This document shows positions 32,363 to 45,460 of a DNA stretch of 64,000 nucleotides, one piece after another. This DNA comes from Rhizomucor pusillus (taxonomy: Eukaryota > Mucoromycota > Mucoromycetes > Mucorales > Lichtheimiaceae). The number at the start of each line of letters is the position of its first letter. Position 1 is the stretch's first letter. The stretch lies in assembly GCA_900175165.2 (NCBI GenBank), contig FWWN02000583.1, positions 321 through 64,320 on the forward strand, given 5' to 3'. The notes under the pieces were generated by a model. The model made no database searches, was not told the DNA's origin, and saw nothing but the letters and a program-made list of their open reading frames with translations. A program made the position numbers and the translations under genes.

Positions 32363-32759
32363 ATGCGCAATGTCGTCTTGAATATTGCTGGGTACAATAA
32401 ATTTGCTTGTCAAACATCGTCTATAATAACAAAATGTTTCATTTGTACCTAATTCCCACCTTTTCCTTCGTTACTTTGTGTCCTATTTTTTTTATCGATA
32501 ACATTTTCATATTACTGATCTTCATAGTCTCCAAGTCGGGTGTACTATATAGTCGCCTTCTCCTTGGGATTATCTCACGATACATTTCGTGTTTGTCTCA
32601 GTAACTACTGGTCTCTCTCAGCTGTTTGCATTTAGAAGAGCCCGGGCATGGAAAATCCTGCGCTGTGCTGTTGTGGCTTGTTGTGGAGCTCAACTTTTTT
32701 GCAACTGTGCCCTTTTGGCCCGACGATTCTTTTGCTTCAACTCAAGGTACAATCCACAA
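32363..32759. promoter_or_regulatory. NOG1 upstream region
   Basis: No separate gene seen. The NOG1 frame is open upstream of its ATG but the added residues do not fit the family, so this is promoter and leader. Confidence 0.4.
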
Positions 32760-35057
32760 ATGTCGCTGTACAATTTCAAAAAGATTGAGCCGGTGCCTAC
32801 GGCCAGCGACTTTATCGACATTATCTTGTCGAGGACGCAGCGCAAGACCCCCACCGTTGTCCACAAAAACTACAATATCGGCCGTATTCGACAGTTCTAT
32901 ATGCGCAAGGTCAAGTTCACTCAGGACAGTTTCGAAGAAAAGTTCAAGCATATCTTGGAAGAATTCCCCAAACTTGATGTGAGTTTCCCGATACACGGTT
33001 GAGGAGGAGGATGAAAGAAAGAAGAGAGCGAGAGACGGTGTAAAGGGAAGAGAGACCGGTTGCTAATATTCTCTGTCACCCAGGATGTCCACCCGTTCTA
33101 CGCTGATCTCATGAACGTGCTTTACGACAAGGACCATTACAAATTAGCGTTGGGTCAGATTAACACTGCTCGTCATTTGATTGATCAAGTTGCCAAGGAC
33201 TATGTTCGCTTGTTAAAGTTTGGTGACTCGCTGTACCGCTGCAAGCAGCTCAAGCGTGCTGCGCTCGGTAGAATGGCTACGATCATGAAGCGACAAAAGG
33301 ACAGCTTAGCATATCTCGAGCAAGTTCGTCAGCACTTGTCACGTTTACCTTCCATTGACCCCAACACCCGCACGCTCTTGATTTGCGGATACCCGAACGT
33401 TGGCAAATCCAGCTTTATCAACAAAATCACCCGCGCAGATGTAGATGTGCAACCCTATGCTTTCACCACAAAGTCTCTGTTTGTTGGACACATGGACTAC
33501 AAGTACCTTCGATGGCAAGTTATCGATACTCCCGGTATCCTTGACCACCCGCTCGAAGAACGCAACACTATTGAAATGCAGTCCATTACCGCCATGGCTC
33601 ACTTGAGATCTTGCATCATGTACTTTATGGATCTTTCCGAACAGTGTGGCTACAGTGTAGAAGATCAGGTAATGTAACCAAGGTTTACGTTGAGAAAATA
33701 TGCCACACAGATGTCGCTCACACACACACTCCTCTTTTTCAGGTCAAGTTGTTCCACAGCATCAAGCCTTTGTTTGCCAACAAGCCTATTGTTCTGGTTA
33801 TCAACAAGATCGATCAGGTCAAGCCTGAGGATCTCCCCGAGGAGCAGCGCGCATGGATCGAAGAAATCGCTAGAACCGACAACGCCACTGTCTTGACCAT
33901 GTCGTGCTACTCTGAGGAAGGTGTTATGAACGTCAGAAACACAGCCTGCGACAAACTTTTGGCTGCTCGTGTTGAGATGAAGATGTCTGGCAACAAGATC
34001 AACGATGTTATCAACAAGATTCACTTGGCTATTCCCGCTGCGAGAGACAACATTGCCCGCCTTCCCAACATCCCTGAAGGCGCTCTTAACCGCATGAAAT
34101 ATGATCCTAACGATCCCAACCGACCCAAGCTTGAAAAGGATCTTGAAATTGAAGCTGGCGGTGCTGGTGTATACAACTATGACATGAAGAGTAAGTATCA
34201 CGTGCCAATCGAGGCTAACTTGAATGTGTGGTAACTGATGTTTGACTTTTTAAACAGAGAAATACTTGCTCGCCAACGATGAATGGAAATACGACGCCAT
34301 TCCCGAATTCTGGGAGGGTCACAACGTCGCCGACTTTATTGATCCTGACATTGAAGAGAAGCTTGAAGCTTTGGAGCGTGAAGAAGAGCGTCTTGAGCAA
34401 CAAGGATTCTATGATACAAACGAGCCTATGGTAAAGTCTAAATTGAATCCAAGCTTTTCCTTGTCGAATCAAACACTCACGCGATCCCCTTCTTAATATA
34501 AGCTTGACTCTGACGATGAAGAGCTAAAGAACACCGCCGACGCCATCCGTGAAAAGAAGAAACTGATGATGATGGCCAGCCGCCTTGCGCGTACCCGCAA
34601 CGCTCCCTCTGTACCCTTAAAAGTCAAAGCACAAAAGAATACCATTGATGATATGGACGAACACATGCGCAACATGGGCATCGATGCCAGCGCTGCTGTT
34701 GAGCGCATGAAGGCAACCAGCCGCAAGAGATCTCGTGCTGAAGCTCTTCCCGACGAAGCTGTCAAGGAAGCCAACGCTGAAGTCCGTGGTGAAGCTATGG
34801 ATATCGAAATGGCTAACCAAGGTTTCCGAAACGTAAAGGTAATGTATCATAATATTTTCGACCGAGTATCCACCATATGCTAACAAAACCTTTAAAATTA
34901 CCAGGCCAAGAAGGAAGCCGACAAGCAAAAGAAGTTGGGCCAGACTCTGACCAACAAGATGGGCAGACGCGGCGAGTCCGATCGCGCCATTATGACCAAG
35001 ATGCCCAAGCATTTATTCAGCGGCAAAATGTCCATGGGTTCTCGCGACCGACGATAA
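32760..35057 (+). CDS. NOG1: Nucleolar GTP-binding protein 1 (60S assembly GTPase)
   Basis: Six exons (32760-32978, 33084-33668, 33743-34190, 34258-34430, 34503-34838, 34905-35057) give 637 aa, near the yeast length. [20 protein letters not shown] is the conserved start. A helical amino domain is followed by the GTPase: G1 [10 protein letters not shown]3 [10 protein letters not shown]4 NKIDQ. The later part includes [22 protein letters not shown] and a basic tail ending MSMGSRDRR, used for docking in the ribosomal tunnel region. NOG1 joins pre-60S particles in the nucleolus and leaves in the cytoplasm. All junctions keep frame and codon usage is strongly biased, as expected for a highly expressed gene. 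Confidence 0.97.
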
Positions 35058-35377
35058 AGGAAAGAAAGGAAAAGACAGAAATCTTTATCATTTTGTGTTT
35101 TGTCGCATGTAATCCTCCATCAGCAAACCAGCATTTGTTTGTCTTTCTATATTCTCTTGTAATTTCTCCTATCTCGTCTTTCTTCTTCTGTTTTCATCAC
35201 TAGTATATCATTTGGAATAAAAAGAAACTGTCTTGCATCATCATCGTTACTGTAAACAAAAAATTACCAAGCGGCAGTTTCATTAGAATGTAAGAGATTT
35301 AAATAACGGAGGGAAACACAACAAAGGAAGAAGATTAAAATAACAGGAAGATAAAGAGGAGAAAAATTTAAAGTACT

Positions 35378-37080
35378 CTAATCCTTGCGCTTGTAGAAAC
35401 GTCTCCACTTGTCATCAATCTTTTCAATGTAGTAAACGCCTGAAGCGATGTTGTCAAGGTTGCCAACGGGGGTATAGTCGCAGGCATTGTGGGTCTGCTC
35501 ACGGATCTTCATGGCCTATAGAGAGCAAAAGATAAACATTTAGTCCAGGAATGACAGCTTTGCAAACAAAGCGGAAAGTCCTTACCTCTGCAAAGTCTTC
35601 GGGCTTGGCCTGGATACGAGCAGCAAGACGCTCACGCAAATTCAAGGTCTTTTTGATTTCCTCAGTAGAGCCAACAATGCGGAAAGAGGTCATGGAAGCG
35701 GCCAAACCGGAACCGTAAGAGTACAAGAGCACACGCTTGTTCTGGAGAGTCTCAGAGTCGACTTCGGAAACGAGCGATGCAAGACCAGCCCAGACAGCAG
35801 CAGCGTACATATTACCAATTTGCTTGGGAACGTAGGCAGCAGGGCCAACCTTCTGGGCGTAACCAGCCTTGGTGAAAGCAACGCATGCCTTTTCCAGGTC
35901 ACGGTTCTCTAGTGACTGAGCATAGGTGAGCTCGGCAAAGGGTTGCAAAGGAGCATATTTCTCGTTTTCGCGGTCCAACAAAAAGTCATTGTAAGACTAG
36001 ACAATGCAAAGCAATCATCAATTATGGCAAAGATAAGGTCAACATGCGCTTATTTCTACTTACTGCACGAGCGAAAGACTTGGTGACCAACTTGGCGTAG
36101 GGGGAGTGGCAGACGACATAGTCAATATCGTCCATGCTGGGCTTATCCTTGTTCAACTTTTTGCCGAGACGGCTCATGTAGCGGTTGTAGCAAGTGTCGA
36201 AAGCACGGAGGTAGCAAGTGTTGGAGAACTTTCCGTCAACGACGGGGTACTCAGAGTGCATGTCGGGCTTGTAGAAATCATAGGCATGTTCCATGTGAGT
36301 GCTACGCAAACCTATATGGAACAACGGAAAGCGTGTAACCATCAGTTTCTCACCGATTTTTTCGTCCTTTTCGTTATCTTGTTTGCGGATGATATAATTA
36401 CCTCGCTCAACAGCAATGGGAGCGTTGGGACCAATCAACATGGCAACGACACCTGCACCGGAGGTAGGGCGGGCAGCGCCGGAAGCGTAGAGAGCCAAGT
36501 CACCGGCAATAACGATAGCCTTGCGGCCGTCCCAGGAGGACGATTCAATCCAGTTGATAGCATTGGAGAACGCGTTGAAACCACCGTAGCAAGCATTGGT
36601 GGTATCAATGCCTTCAATCTCGGTGTTTCCGTGCTCCATAAACAAGGTCATCAAGGTGGTCTTGACAGCCTTGGACTTGTCAATGATAGTCTCGGTACCA
36701 ACTTCAAGACGACCAATGTCATTGTAGGAGATATTGTACTTTTCCATCAAGTTTTGGACAGCTGTTTGGAAAGAGATTAGCTTTGGCCCGGGTCATCTTG
36801 GCACGGTTGCCCAAAAAGCTCACCTGTCAAACAGATTGACTGAATGTCCTCACGATCGTCGATGAAGGCCATCTTTTCTTGACCCAAACCGATCGTGTAT
36901 TTGCCAGCACTGACGCCGTCAAAGACCTCCATTTCCGTCTGGTCTACGCACTGTCGCCTGTTTTAGATGATGTACCACGGTAGCCATCAGCAGTTGTAGA
37001 CATACTCTGGAGGGGAAGTACATTTCCATGGCCAAGATGCCGACGTTTTGAGGATAGTGATCGTAAGTGGTGGCAGTCAT
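35378..37080 (-). CDS. ERG13: Hydroxymethylglutaryl-CoA synthase
   Basis: Six exons (37080-37006, 36950-36824, 36761-36402, 36311-36064, 35996-35586, 35515-35378) give 452 aa. It condenses acetyl-CoA with acetoacetyl-CoA to HMG-CoA, the step before HMG-CoA reductase in the mevalonate pathway. [20 protein letters not shown] is the usual start. The catalytic cysteine sits in [11 protein letters not shown], the general-base Glu in [11 protein letters not shown], and the catalytic His region in [25 protein letters not shown] and the terminal [18 protein letters not shown] are also typical. There is no targeting peptide, so the enzyme should be cytosolic. It is convergent with NOG1. Confidence 0.97.
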
Positions 37081-37536
37081 ATTAAAAAGGTACTTTGAAT
37101 AATGTAACGTAAGAAAGAAAGAAAGAAGGAAAGAAGTTGAGTGCGACGCGGTGCCTGGGTACTTTTAATGGGAGACTTGCGTCTGTGTGTGAGACGAAGA
37201 TCAAAAAATTGAGTGTGTTGCAAGGGCGAAATTCTTTCCAAAAAAAAAACTTTTGAATCCCCGCGCAAACCCTAAAAGCGTTTTGCGTTGTATTGACCCG
37301 ATTCCATTGGCAGCTCTAAAGTGGGATCACTGCTGCTGCCACCCGCTCCGAGGATGAAGCTATTGACACTGGCAACCCACGCACCAAGGACCTCTTTGCA
37401 GACACGCATCGCCCGCCATATCGGAGCGAGCAATTATTCCTCTTGGTGGTCTTGGCACCAGTTGTTTTCCTACGGACGGTTGCACACACTATGTGACGGT
37501 GGGAGGGGGGCTATTCAAGGAGACAACGCTTTTCTG

Positions 37537-38710
37537 TCATCGTAATTTGACGACAATGCTACAGTGCGAGAACGACCATATCAGTATATGCAATCGTATG
37601 CACAGTGAATGTCAAACAAAAATTCACCCCTGAGGTGAGATAGAGACAGTAGTCACCTACCAGTCATGATCGGTTCCCTCCGCTTGCCTTGCACGATCAA
37701 AATCCTCCGCCGAGACCATGCACAGCGTATCCGTGATGGCCGGATCACGATACGCAAACGCGTTTTGCACGGCATCGTACCCAACCAGTACAATGTAGTG
37801 ACCTTTGTACATTAGAAACCTGTGTTGACTCGCTTAACGTCAAATTCTTCTAGTTACCTGCATAGTCGTAGCCCCTAAACCTATCCAAGAACGAGTCAAA
37901 TTGTCCACAAACCGACGTCATGCAGTTTTGTTGCTCCTAAAAATTCTCTAACAGTTAGTCGCAGAAGGGGAAAGATCCGGATTTTGGGGTTGTTCAGGCA
38001 CAACAACAAAACTGAGTGTATACATTTCTGCTTATACGCCGACTTGCCTGACAAATGTAACAACGAAGGAGCGCTGCATTGACCAGTGCAATGATGACAA
38101 AGTTTTGAGAATACAGAAACCGTCGGTAATCATCGATAGGAAGGACCCTAAAATATAATGGTACGTAGGTGGGCTTCAACGAAACAAAAAGAAAACCTCT
38201 TACATTCGAACTATATGCACCGAGCAGCTTTTTGCGCTCGCAAACAATCTATTGACCCGTCGTTCGTCCTCGTCAAAAGCTGCCTTGTAGAATTTGTTAT
38301 CCTGGTACTCCTTGCGGCTTCCAAAATAACTGGTATAGAATGTAAAGTCGGGTATATAGTTTCGTAAAAGGAATGCAAGATCAATTGTCCAAATGCTCTC
38401 CAGCGCACACTGTTCCGCGAGATGCTCAAGCGTACAGTCGAGAATACCCTTGCCGCGTATCACCATGACTGCACACGCAAGTCTATGTATATATTCAATC
38501 GTGAGTCAAACGATCGTGGAAAATCCTTGCTCGCAGTAGCAACAACTTGCCCACAGTCCCAAGAAGTGTGCTGTTTACACAATTAGCCAAGTAAGAAACA
38601 ATGTTGAGTATTCAATGGGAAATGACCCTGTTTACCTGATGTATATGTGGCACGCAGTGATCATTGAAGCGAGCGTAGCTGCCATTGCCGTCTTCCTCAG
38701 TCTCGCTCAT
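37537..38710 (-). CDS. GUCD1-like (guanylylate cyclase domain-containing 1)
   Basis: At least six exons on the minus strand. Exon 1 (38710-38636) reads MSETEEDGNGSYARFNDHC and ends HIHQ; exon 2 gives HTSWDCGQV, the D-C-G motif of this cysteine-peptidase-like fold. Next come LESIWTIDLAFLLRNYIPDF, YFGSRKEYQDNKFY, DEDERRVNRLFASA, then a segment NFVIIALVNAALLRCYIC, and finally GHYIVLVGYDAVQNAFAYRD with the His and Asp expected of the fold. The protein ends IVVKLR after a last intron. GUCD1 is conserved in animals and plants; despite the name, cyclase activity is not established, and the motif order resembles C39/papain-like enzymes. It is divergently spaced from nothing on the plus strand. Confidence 0.85.
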
Positions 38711-38917
38711 ACTACTTCAAAGAGAGCATCTGTACACGCCCGAGCGCTCGGTCTGTCAATTACAAAAGGACGAATTTATACACAGTTTTTTTCTACACAT
38801 GCTGCGGGAGAGGGATGGAGTGGATATATATACATACAAGTAATTGATGATATGCAAAGGAAGGGGAGAATACATAGTTTGGAACAGGCGGTTGCGGCCG
38901 ATGGTGTATGCTGATTG

Positions 38918-41900
38918 TTAGAGCATTTCTTCTATCATAAGGTCGAGCAACAAAAATCGAGCTTGCGTAGGCATAAGATTAAGCATGACAGGTAGTTCCA
39001 TGGCTGCTTCTGGGTAGTGCGGCTCCTTCTTAGCAGCAGCCATTTTCCGTGTGACATCGTTGTTGTTACTGTAGTTATTGTCATTATCAGAAGTAGAAGA
39101 GCGATGTTCCAGCTGCTGTGCTTCGTGGCACATTCGTCTATACAACTCCATAGCTTGATCCGTGACATAGTATGCCCAAGTTTTGAAAACTGGCAAGGGT
39201 AGGCATCGGAGCGGTTCATCCAAGTCGCGCTGGATGGCTTCGCATATGCCTGGTATCGTAACAACGGCGCGAAACAATATCAACTCACAGGGACCCGGTA
39301 TTATCAGCGTAAACGGAGCAATCTCCAATACATCTCTGTGGAGTTTTGCGGATGATGCAATGAGGCATCCGTAACTGGATGCGTGGATAAGGACACGACA
39401 CGCGGCTCCGAGTGCTTTCACGAATCATCGTACTCGGTTGCTTTGTTGAGATAGCTGTTAATGCCGTGAGCGGGCGTTCTGCAATCCTGTCAAAATGGTT
39501 GCCGAAGAAAATAAGCTGCAGGTTACCATGTAATCCATAGGGTTTTCGTCTTTTGGTTGCTGTTGTTGTCGTCCTTTTATCAAATCTGAAGTACTGCTGG
39601 TTGCACTGAGCTTGGTGGTCGTCTCCTCGTGATCCAACCGGGCAACCAACGCTGATATATCAAGCAGTGACTGGCCATTGTAAACCATCGATGCAGGAAC
39701 GTTCTTCACGACCGAGCTGCAAGATGTGCGTGCTGTCTTCTGACCGCAGCGGCACAATCGGGAACGAGTTTCTTCAGTTCTTGTCGACAATGACAGAGGA
39801 GTCGTGCGTGTAGGAACGGTCGTCTTTGACAAGCGCCAGCAATCCCACGTGGACCCCTCCTAGTAGCTGAGCATTGGTAAATGGACGTGCGTTCTCTATA
39901 GCAGCAGGAGGAGACTGTTCTTGTTGCTGTGGATCAAATGCATTGCTGTCGACCTGCTCTACTGCAATAGGCAGTGCCATGGATTCGCATGTGAGTGCCA
40001 TTCGCTGCATATCGTTGAAATATTGAAGCATCGTTTCCGCAGGAATGCGTAGCTTGCTTCCCATAATTTTTGCAATAAACACAGGTTCCGTGAGCCTGAA
40101 TCCATGCGATAAGAGCTTTTCGGTAATGGCAGCGTCTTTGCTGCTGTTCTGCAATCTTCGTACAAAGAACAAGTGAACGTCGTCGCAATTTTCTCTAGAA
40201 AGATGATCGCAGCCGACTGCTTTTTCATAGTCGTCGCTCACTGGCGATAATCCGCCGGCGTTCTCCACCACAGTCGTATTTTGACGCGTCCGCTGTGCGC
40301 TGAACCCAATTTCCATCGCGTGAGACGAATTTCTCGCGAGCAATTGATTTGACCGGCTCGGTTTGCGTTTCACTCCATTAGATCCACGTAGGTTTACTTT
40401 CAGTAACTTTGGAGCGGAGGCGTTAGCAGCATGAGAGCATATAATCGAATCTGATAAAGTGCCAAGCTCGTCGATGGAGGATAGCTTGAGATCGGCTGCC
40501 AAGCGCTGCGCTGCATCGAGGTATAGTTGTACAAGGAGATCGTTGTACCGCATGTCTGCGATGCCGCCATGCATTGTCGCGTCGAAGAGTCAATGGAACA
40601 GCGGGTGCTGCACTGAAAATTCATTGTTGTGATGCTGATACTGCAAGGGGCCCTCGTTGAGCAACCATGCGTGTACTTGTTTTGGTAGCACTATTTTTGG
40701 TTTTTTTTTCTCATCGGCCAGCAAGTCTTCAACTGCTAATTTAAGGGGCAACACGCCGTCCACGCGCACTAGCACCCTGTTGGATTGGTCGAAAAACACG
40801 GCATTCGCAAGGAGTCGTCGATGAGCTTTCTTTTTTTCCTTGAGTGGAGCCATGTTTGTGACACTGCCTCGAAGGGCTGTGTACAACAGAACGGCGCATG
40901 CACAGAGCACAACTCCGGCGACAATGCCAACAATGGCGCCAGTGCTCAGAGCTGGTACAGGAGGAGCTGCATCTGGCGACGGAAGTAGGTAATCAGTGCC
41001 GCACATGGCAGTGTAGTGCATACCTGGGTCACGCGGCGGTTCTTGTCAGAGGCACACTCATCATCATTCACTGCATATTTTTCCTGCTTACCGCACACTG
41101 CTCCGGCCATCAGCATGGCGCAACTAAGCGTTTGTACCACTGGTTTGCCCAGTTTTCCCGCAGCTTAAAGAATATAAAGAGCGCTGCAGTTACTGCTACG
41201 CAGGCAATAACGATCGCGGCAACGACAAAGGCAGTGGTGTACCGGACAGTGAAAAAGTCAATGGCAAATTGCCCTGGTTTCCAATATCGTCATTAATAAT
41301 CGGTTCCTCGCGCGAGACACGAACTTGAACCTTACCAAGATAGTGCATCAGGCCAATCCCACCCTGACAGGATGCATATATACGTTAGTTATAAAAGTCT
41401 ATAGTTGTTAAATCGGCTAAAATTTCTTATTATATACCCCAGCAAAGATGCCGCTTGGAATGGTTCTAACAAGTTGCGCTTCTTCGGTGATGCCGACAAA
41501 CGTAAATGCAAGAAACATGCATGCAATGGCCACTACTAGGCTGGCAAACGTGTATCCCGCGCTGTACGATAGCTGGTGGGACCCTTGGTCGTCCCCATCA
41601 AAGGATAATGTCAAGCTATTGTTGCCAATGTAATGCATTGCCCATATCCCTACACACGCCATCGCTGTTGCAGCCGCTGTTAACAGAAACCTAAACGTGA
41701 TGGACACAAGTCAGCATTGTAAAAAGTTCACTGCGGATTATTTCACTGCGCTGACCAGTTATATAAACCTTTAATGTGTGTTCGTCGAGTTAAAAGTTCG
41801 AGTGCCGTCATGGCGCCGATAGTTGAAATAGCGTAGCTGGTGACGATGATGCCTCCACTAAACTCTTGATAAGCTACGTTTGTGTGTTGTGAAGGATCCA

Positions 41901-42057
41901 TAAATATATATTGTACAAGATGTACATATTCAGAAAAAGAGAAAAGAAAGAGGAGTAGGAGGGCGCAACCGGAATATTTGATCCTGGGAAGCAAACCTTT
42001 TCTTCTGTCACTCTTTTTTAGTGGTAGTACCAGAATCCGTCGCTGTGGAATCGACAT
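38918..42057 (-). pseudogene. MHYT-domain membrane sensor gene, broken by several lesions
   Basis: The minus strand encodes a fungal MHYT-type sensor. EFSGGIIVTSYAISTIGAM opens the first helices, and the signature appears as MHYIG (exon 2), MHYLG (exon 3) and MHYTAM (near 41021), spread over seven hydrophobic helices. A long cytosolic tail follows (HRRLLANAVFFDQSNRVLV, LPVFKTWAYYVTDQAMELY). The reading frame fails repeatedly: one-base losses near 41278-41280 and 41122-41123 inside the membrane domain; an in-frame TGA at 40590-40592 where Trp is expected (HPLFH-stop-LFDA); a frame break between about 39711 and 39776; and another near 39422-39426. Sense on both sides of each break is clearly coding. 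Either the gene is dying or this stretch holds sequencing errors; neighbours are intact. The start could also be the ATG at 41901. Confidence 0.75.
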
Positions 42058-44442
42058 TTTAGTTTAGTTGGGTTTTTTCTTTCCGCGTCCGTCCATGTCT
42101 ACATTGTAGATGCTGCAGGTGCATGTTTCGGGATCCTTTCCGGTCGCGCATGTTACAGCGACGGCGCGCAACACAAAAGAGTCGTAAGCACGAGCGTAAA
42201 GTTCACGAACGAATAAGCTCTTCCCCACCCGTCGCAGTTGCTGCTGGGCCGTCGTCACTGCTGCTATTTTCTAGGAATTTCATTTCTTCTATCTTTTGTC
42301 ATACAATATATTCAAGCTCCACGAATTGGTTGATTTTGTGCTACAGGTCTGAAAATGGACCGTCGTCCCACGCTCGAGATCGACGTCCCCAGCAACCTGT
42401 CCCTTTTTGTAACGCCGAAGAAGCAAGGCCTAGCTTATCCTTTCCCCATAAATACAGTAGACGAGTAGGGTGGGCATGCACACAAAATAAAACTTTCCTG
42501 TTCTTTAGAATATTACACACGCACAGTAAAGTATTAAAAAAGGTACGGTTGCACTTAATATAGTGAATACATACACTCTTTTTATGCATAAAGTTTATTC
42601 AGCGATGGAAGGCTATCAAAAGCGAAACGCCGGTAGGTTTTCCAGATCGCTACAATGGTACATGCAACGATATGGGTCCATTCAAAGTTAAAAGTGAGGT
42701 AAAACGTTGTAGCGGATGATGCGGACTCGCAGGTCGTTCAGTATATGAAGTCGGTTTCACCTCCATGTCATTCCAAGCCGCATCTCCGAGGGCATCGTTG
42801 TCTTCTTGGCGTGCGGGAGCGGTAACAACGAGACTGATAAAATTGAGCAAGAGGCGCTCCTATTGATACCTTTAGATAGTCTGCAACTACTCGGTTGACC
42901 TCACATCAAGACATAGGCCTTCCATATGAGGATGTAAAGAGGTCGGCTCTTCTTGGTCGGATGCCTTCGACATCTTGAAGACGAAGGAAATTGACTCAGA
43001 AGTCCTCACAGTATCACAACATTCTCTTCCTCAACTCTACAAATACATGCAGTGTATGCGCCCTCTGCCATTATAAGCGGCATTTGCAATGGAGCGAGCG
43101 ATTGGAGTGATAAAGCACGTTGTAACTTTGCGCAGAAATTCCGCGGAGAACTCACAGCAAGTCATCATCGCCTTAGCTGCTACAAGGCATATTATTCATA
43201 TCAAAGAACAATAAACGACCGAGAGAAGTGCCGATACAAGATTACGACCGTGATTTCTAAAGCTCTCATACACCTCTTTGGACACGATCGAGAAACACAA
43301 CGAAGACCAATGGTATCTTGCTCACGAAGTGCACACACTCTTGATATCCGAGACAGAGGGACATGTCAGCTCCTCCTGAGTTAAGGGGTCCCGTCACACT
43401 CATAGAAGAATCGGCCGGCCAACTCCAGCTGCAAGGACATCTAAAGGAATTCCGGGTAAATTGTTTGGTTCTTGAGATGTCAATACGGACCCTAAAGAAA
43501 GCAATCGATGCTGGATAGATGGTCAAGTTTGGAAAAACGAACTCCATACTACTGCAAACAGAGCAACCAACGAGCACTCCTCTGTGAATTATCGCTGTAT
43601 GTTGGAAATGTTCCGCTCATAGTACATCGCTTCTTCATAATCGTCGGTGCATTTTTTTAAACAGCAATAAACGGATGTTTGCTGTTAAATTGCGTTTGAT
43701 ATATAGCTGTATTCCCTTCGCTTCGATTTGCTCCATGCTCTTCGGACTTTTTGCATTTTTTTCAGGCCGCCTTGATTGCATGCCTGCATTCGCATTGAAC
43801 AGCTCAACATATGGCATCATCTGTGATAATTGATCCTTCAAAATGAACACCTACCATCGTCATGTCTCTCTTCTTGATGAAATTATTTTCCTGGATCTTC
43901 GCAACGTCGTTCTTGTCTCATTTCTTAAGAAGATCAGAGCATACATCATACTAAGTGACGCAAAGTAGAAACATCGTTAAAGTAGGATTGCGCTTTGTCC
44001 CGGCAGGTGCGTCAAATACATCCCGACAAGGGTTGAAGCACGCTCAATCTAGCACCGTCTATCTATAGTGTTGGTTACTTAAAACTTCTCGACCACTGCT
44101 AATTTGTGAGTGTATGTATTGATCTGTGGATTAACAGAACTTTTGATTTGCCTATTATGTATCAATGCCATGCAAAGCACCGGTACTGATGAGCTCATAA
44201 TCCACCTATAGTATGCTGCTGCTTGGGTTTTTGCATTCAAAAAAGGACATTGGTCTGCTGAGCCTCATCAATGATTTCCATTGTTTGCTTCGATGGGTTA
44301 CACAGCGTCACTGCTCAGTCAAAAGCGGAGCCGCAGTAGGGAGTACGCACCTTCCTTTTTGGTCCGGAACAGACCGAGGTGCAGTTTAATAAAAGCAAGA
44401 GATGCAAGCGCACTGTAGGAGATTACAGCTCAAGCATCAACC
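42058..44442. other. Gene-poor region with only weak ORFs
   Basis: Two small frames could be real but lack support: 42064-42258 (minus, 64 aa, Cys-containing end, directly before the MHYT gene on the same strand) and 42355-42468 (plus, 37 aa, MDRRPTLEIDVPSNLSLF, preceded by a CTACAG acceptor-like site). From 42600 to 44300 only short, mutually overlapping frames occur, some with coding flavour (for example WIDGQVWKNELHTTAN near 43517-43564), suggesting eroded repeats. No clear transposon ends were found. Confidence 0.35.
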
Positions 44443-45460
44443 ATGGTTTTCTTCAAGAAGCAAGTTAAGCAGCAGCAACAAGACTCACCATCCTCAACCG
44501 TCAAGATTAACGAGGATCAAGGAAACGACAATCGACTCCAAGGACAACAGCAACAACAGCAGGAGGAGAAATTTGAGCGCTTTCTTCCAGGTGATCCGAT
44601 CCCACAGCCAGGCAGATACTTGGTGAAACAGCTGGCAATACTGGCTATCATGCTGGCCTTCGATATTGGTGTTCCGCTCGCTCTCTACTATGGCCTCAGG
44701 GACCGCATAGGTTTACTGTATTCCCTGATCATCGCTGGTGTCCCGCCCGTCTTGTGGGTGCTCTACAAGCTTATCTGGAAACGAGTCATCGACGGACTTG
44801 GTATCGTTCTTGCATTGTCGTTTATCCTCTCGGGAGTCGTGTCACTCGTCACTGGTAAGTCTATAGAGGGCAAAAAATACAGGAAACAGACAAGAAGATG
44901 CTGACAAATAACAACAACAATGTGCAGGCGATGCTAGAGCTGCCATTCTCCGTGACTCGGCTGTCGCAGCTGTCGTTGGCGGGCTCTTCCTTATCACACT
45001 CGTTCCAATCAAGACCAAATGGTTTGTCAACCGTCCCTTGACGTATATCATGGCGCAAAGCATGTTCTCTGAAGCAGAATACGTGTGGATCGACCGAGAA
45101 GGCAATGTTCGGCGGCAAAACGTGGTCGAATTCCAATGGGACGTGGTTCGATATTTCCGTATCAGCATGTACACACAGACGGCTGCTTGGGGTATCATTC
45201 TCATTGCCGAACTCGTTGCCAGCGTCGTTATGATCAAGAGCGACATGGAGACTTCTAGAATAGTCGATGTCAACAATATCATCTCCAACGCTGTCATTGC
45301 TGTCATGGTCCCTCTTTCCATCCTAGCTGCTATTTATGGACGTCGAGCCGAGAAACGAATTGGAGATGAATGGGCCAAGGAGAACGATTTTACCGCAAAG
45401 TATCGGCCAGAATATGCACACGAGAACGAGCGAGCGCAATCACCTGAAGAAGTTGCATGA
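44443..45460 (+). CDS. Multi-pass membrane protein, VC0807-like
   Basis: Two exons (44443-44854, 44928-45460) give 314 aa. A Gln-rich hydrophilic head (about 55 residues) is followed by six or so hydrophobic segments, including LAILAIMLAFDIGVPLALYY, GVPPVLWVLYKLIWKRVID and ALSFILSGVVSLVTG. A loop with SMFSEAEYVWIDREGNVR lies near the middle, and the tail is charged (KYRPEYAHENERAQSP). The pattern resembles the VC0807/intracellular-septation-like family found in many fungi and bacteria, where no biochemical function is established. The start is the first ATG of the frame and no signal peptide is needed. Transport or scaffold roles are possible but unsupported. Confidence 0.75.

Noticed and set aside
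36106..36780. Plus-strand ORF opposite HMG-CoA synthase
   Set aside because: Antisense shadow of a highly biased gene; it crosses the introns of the real gene.
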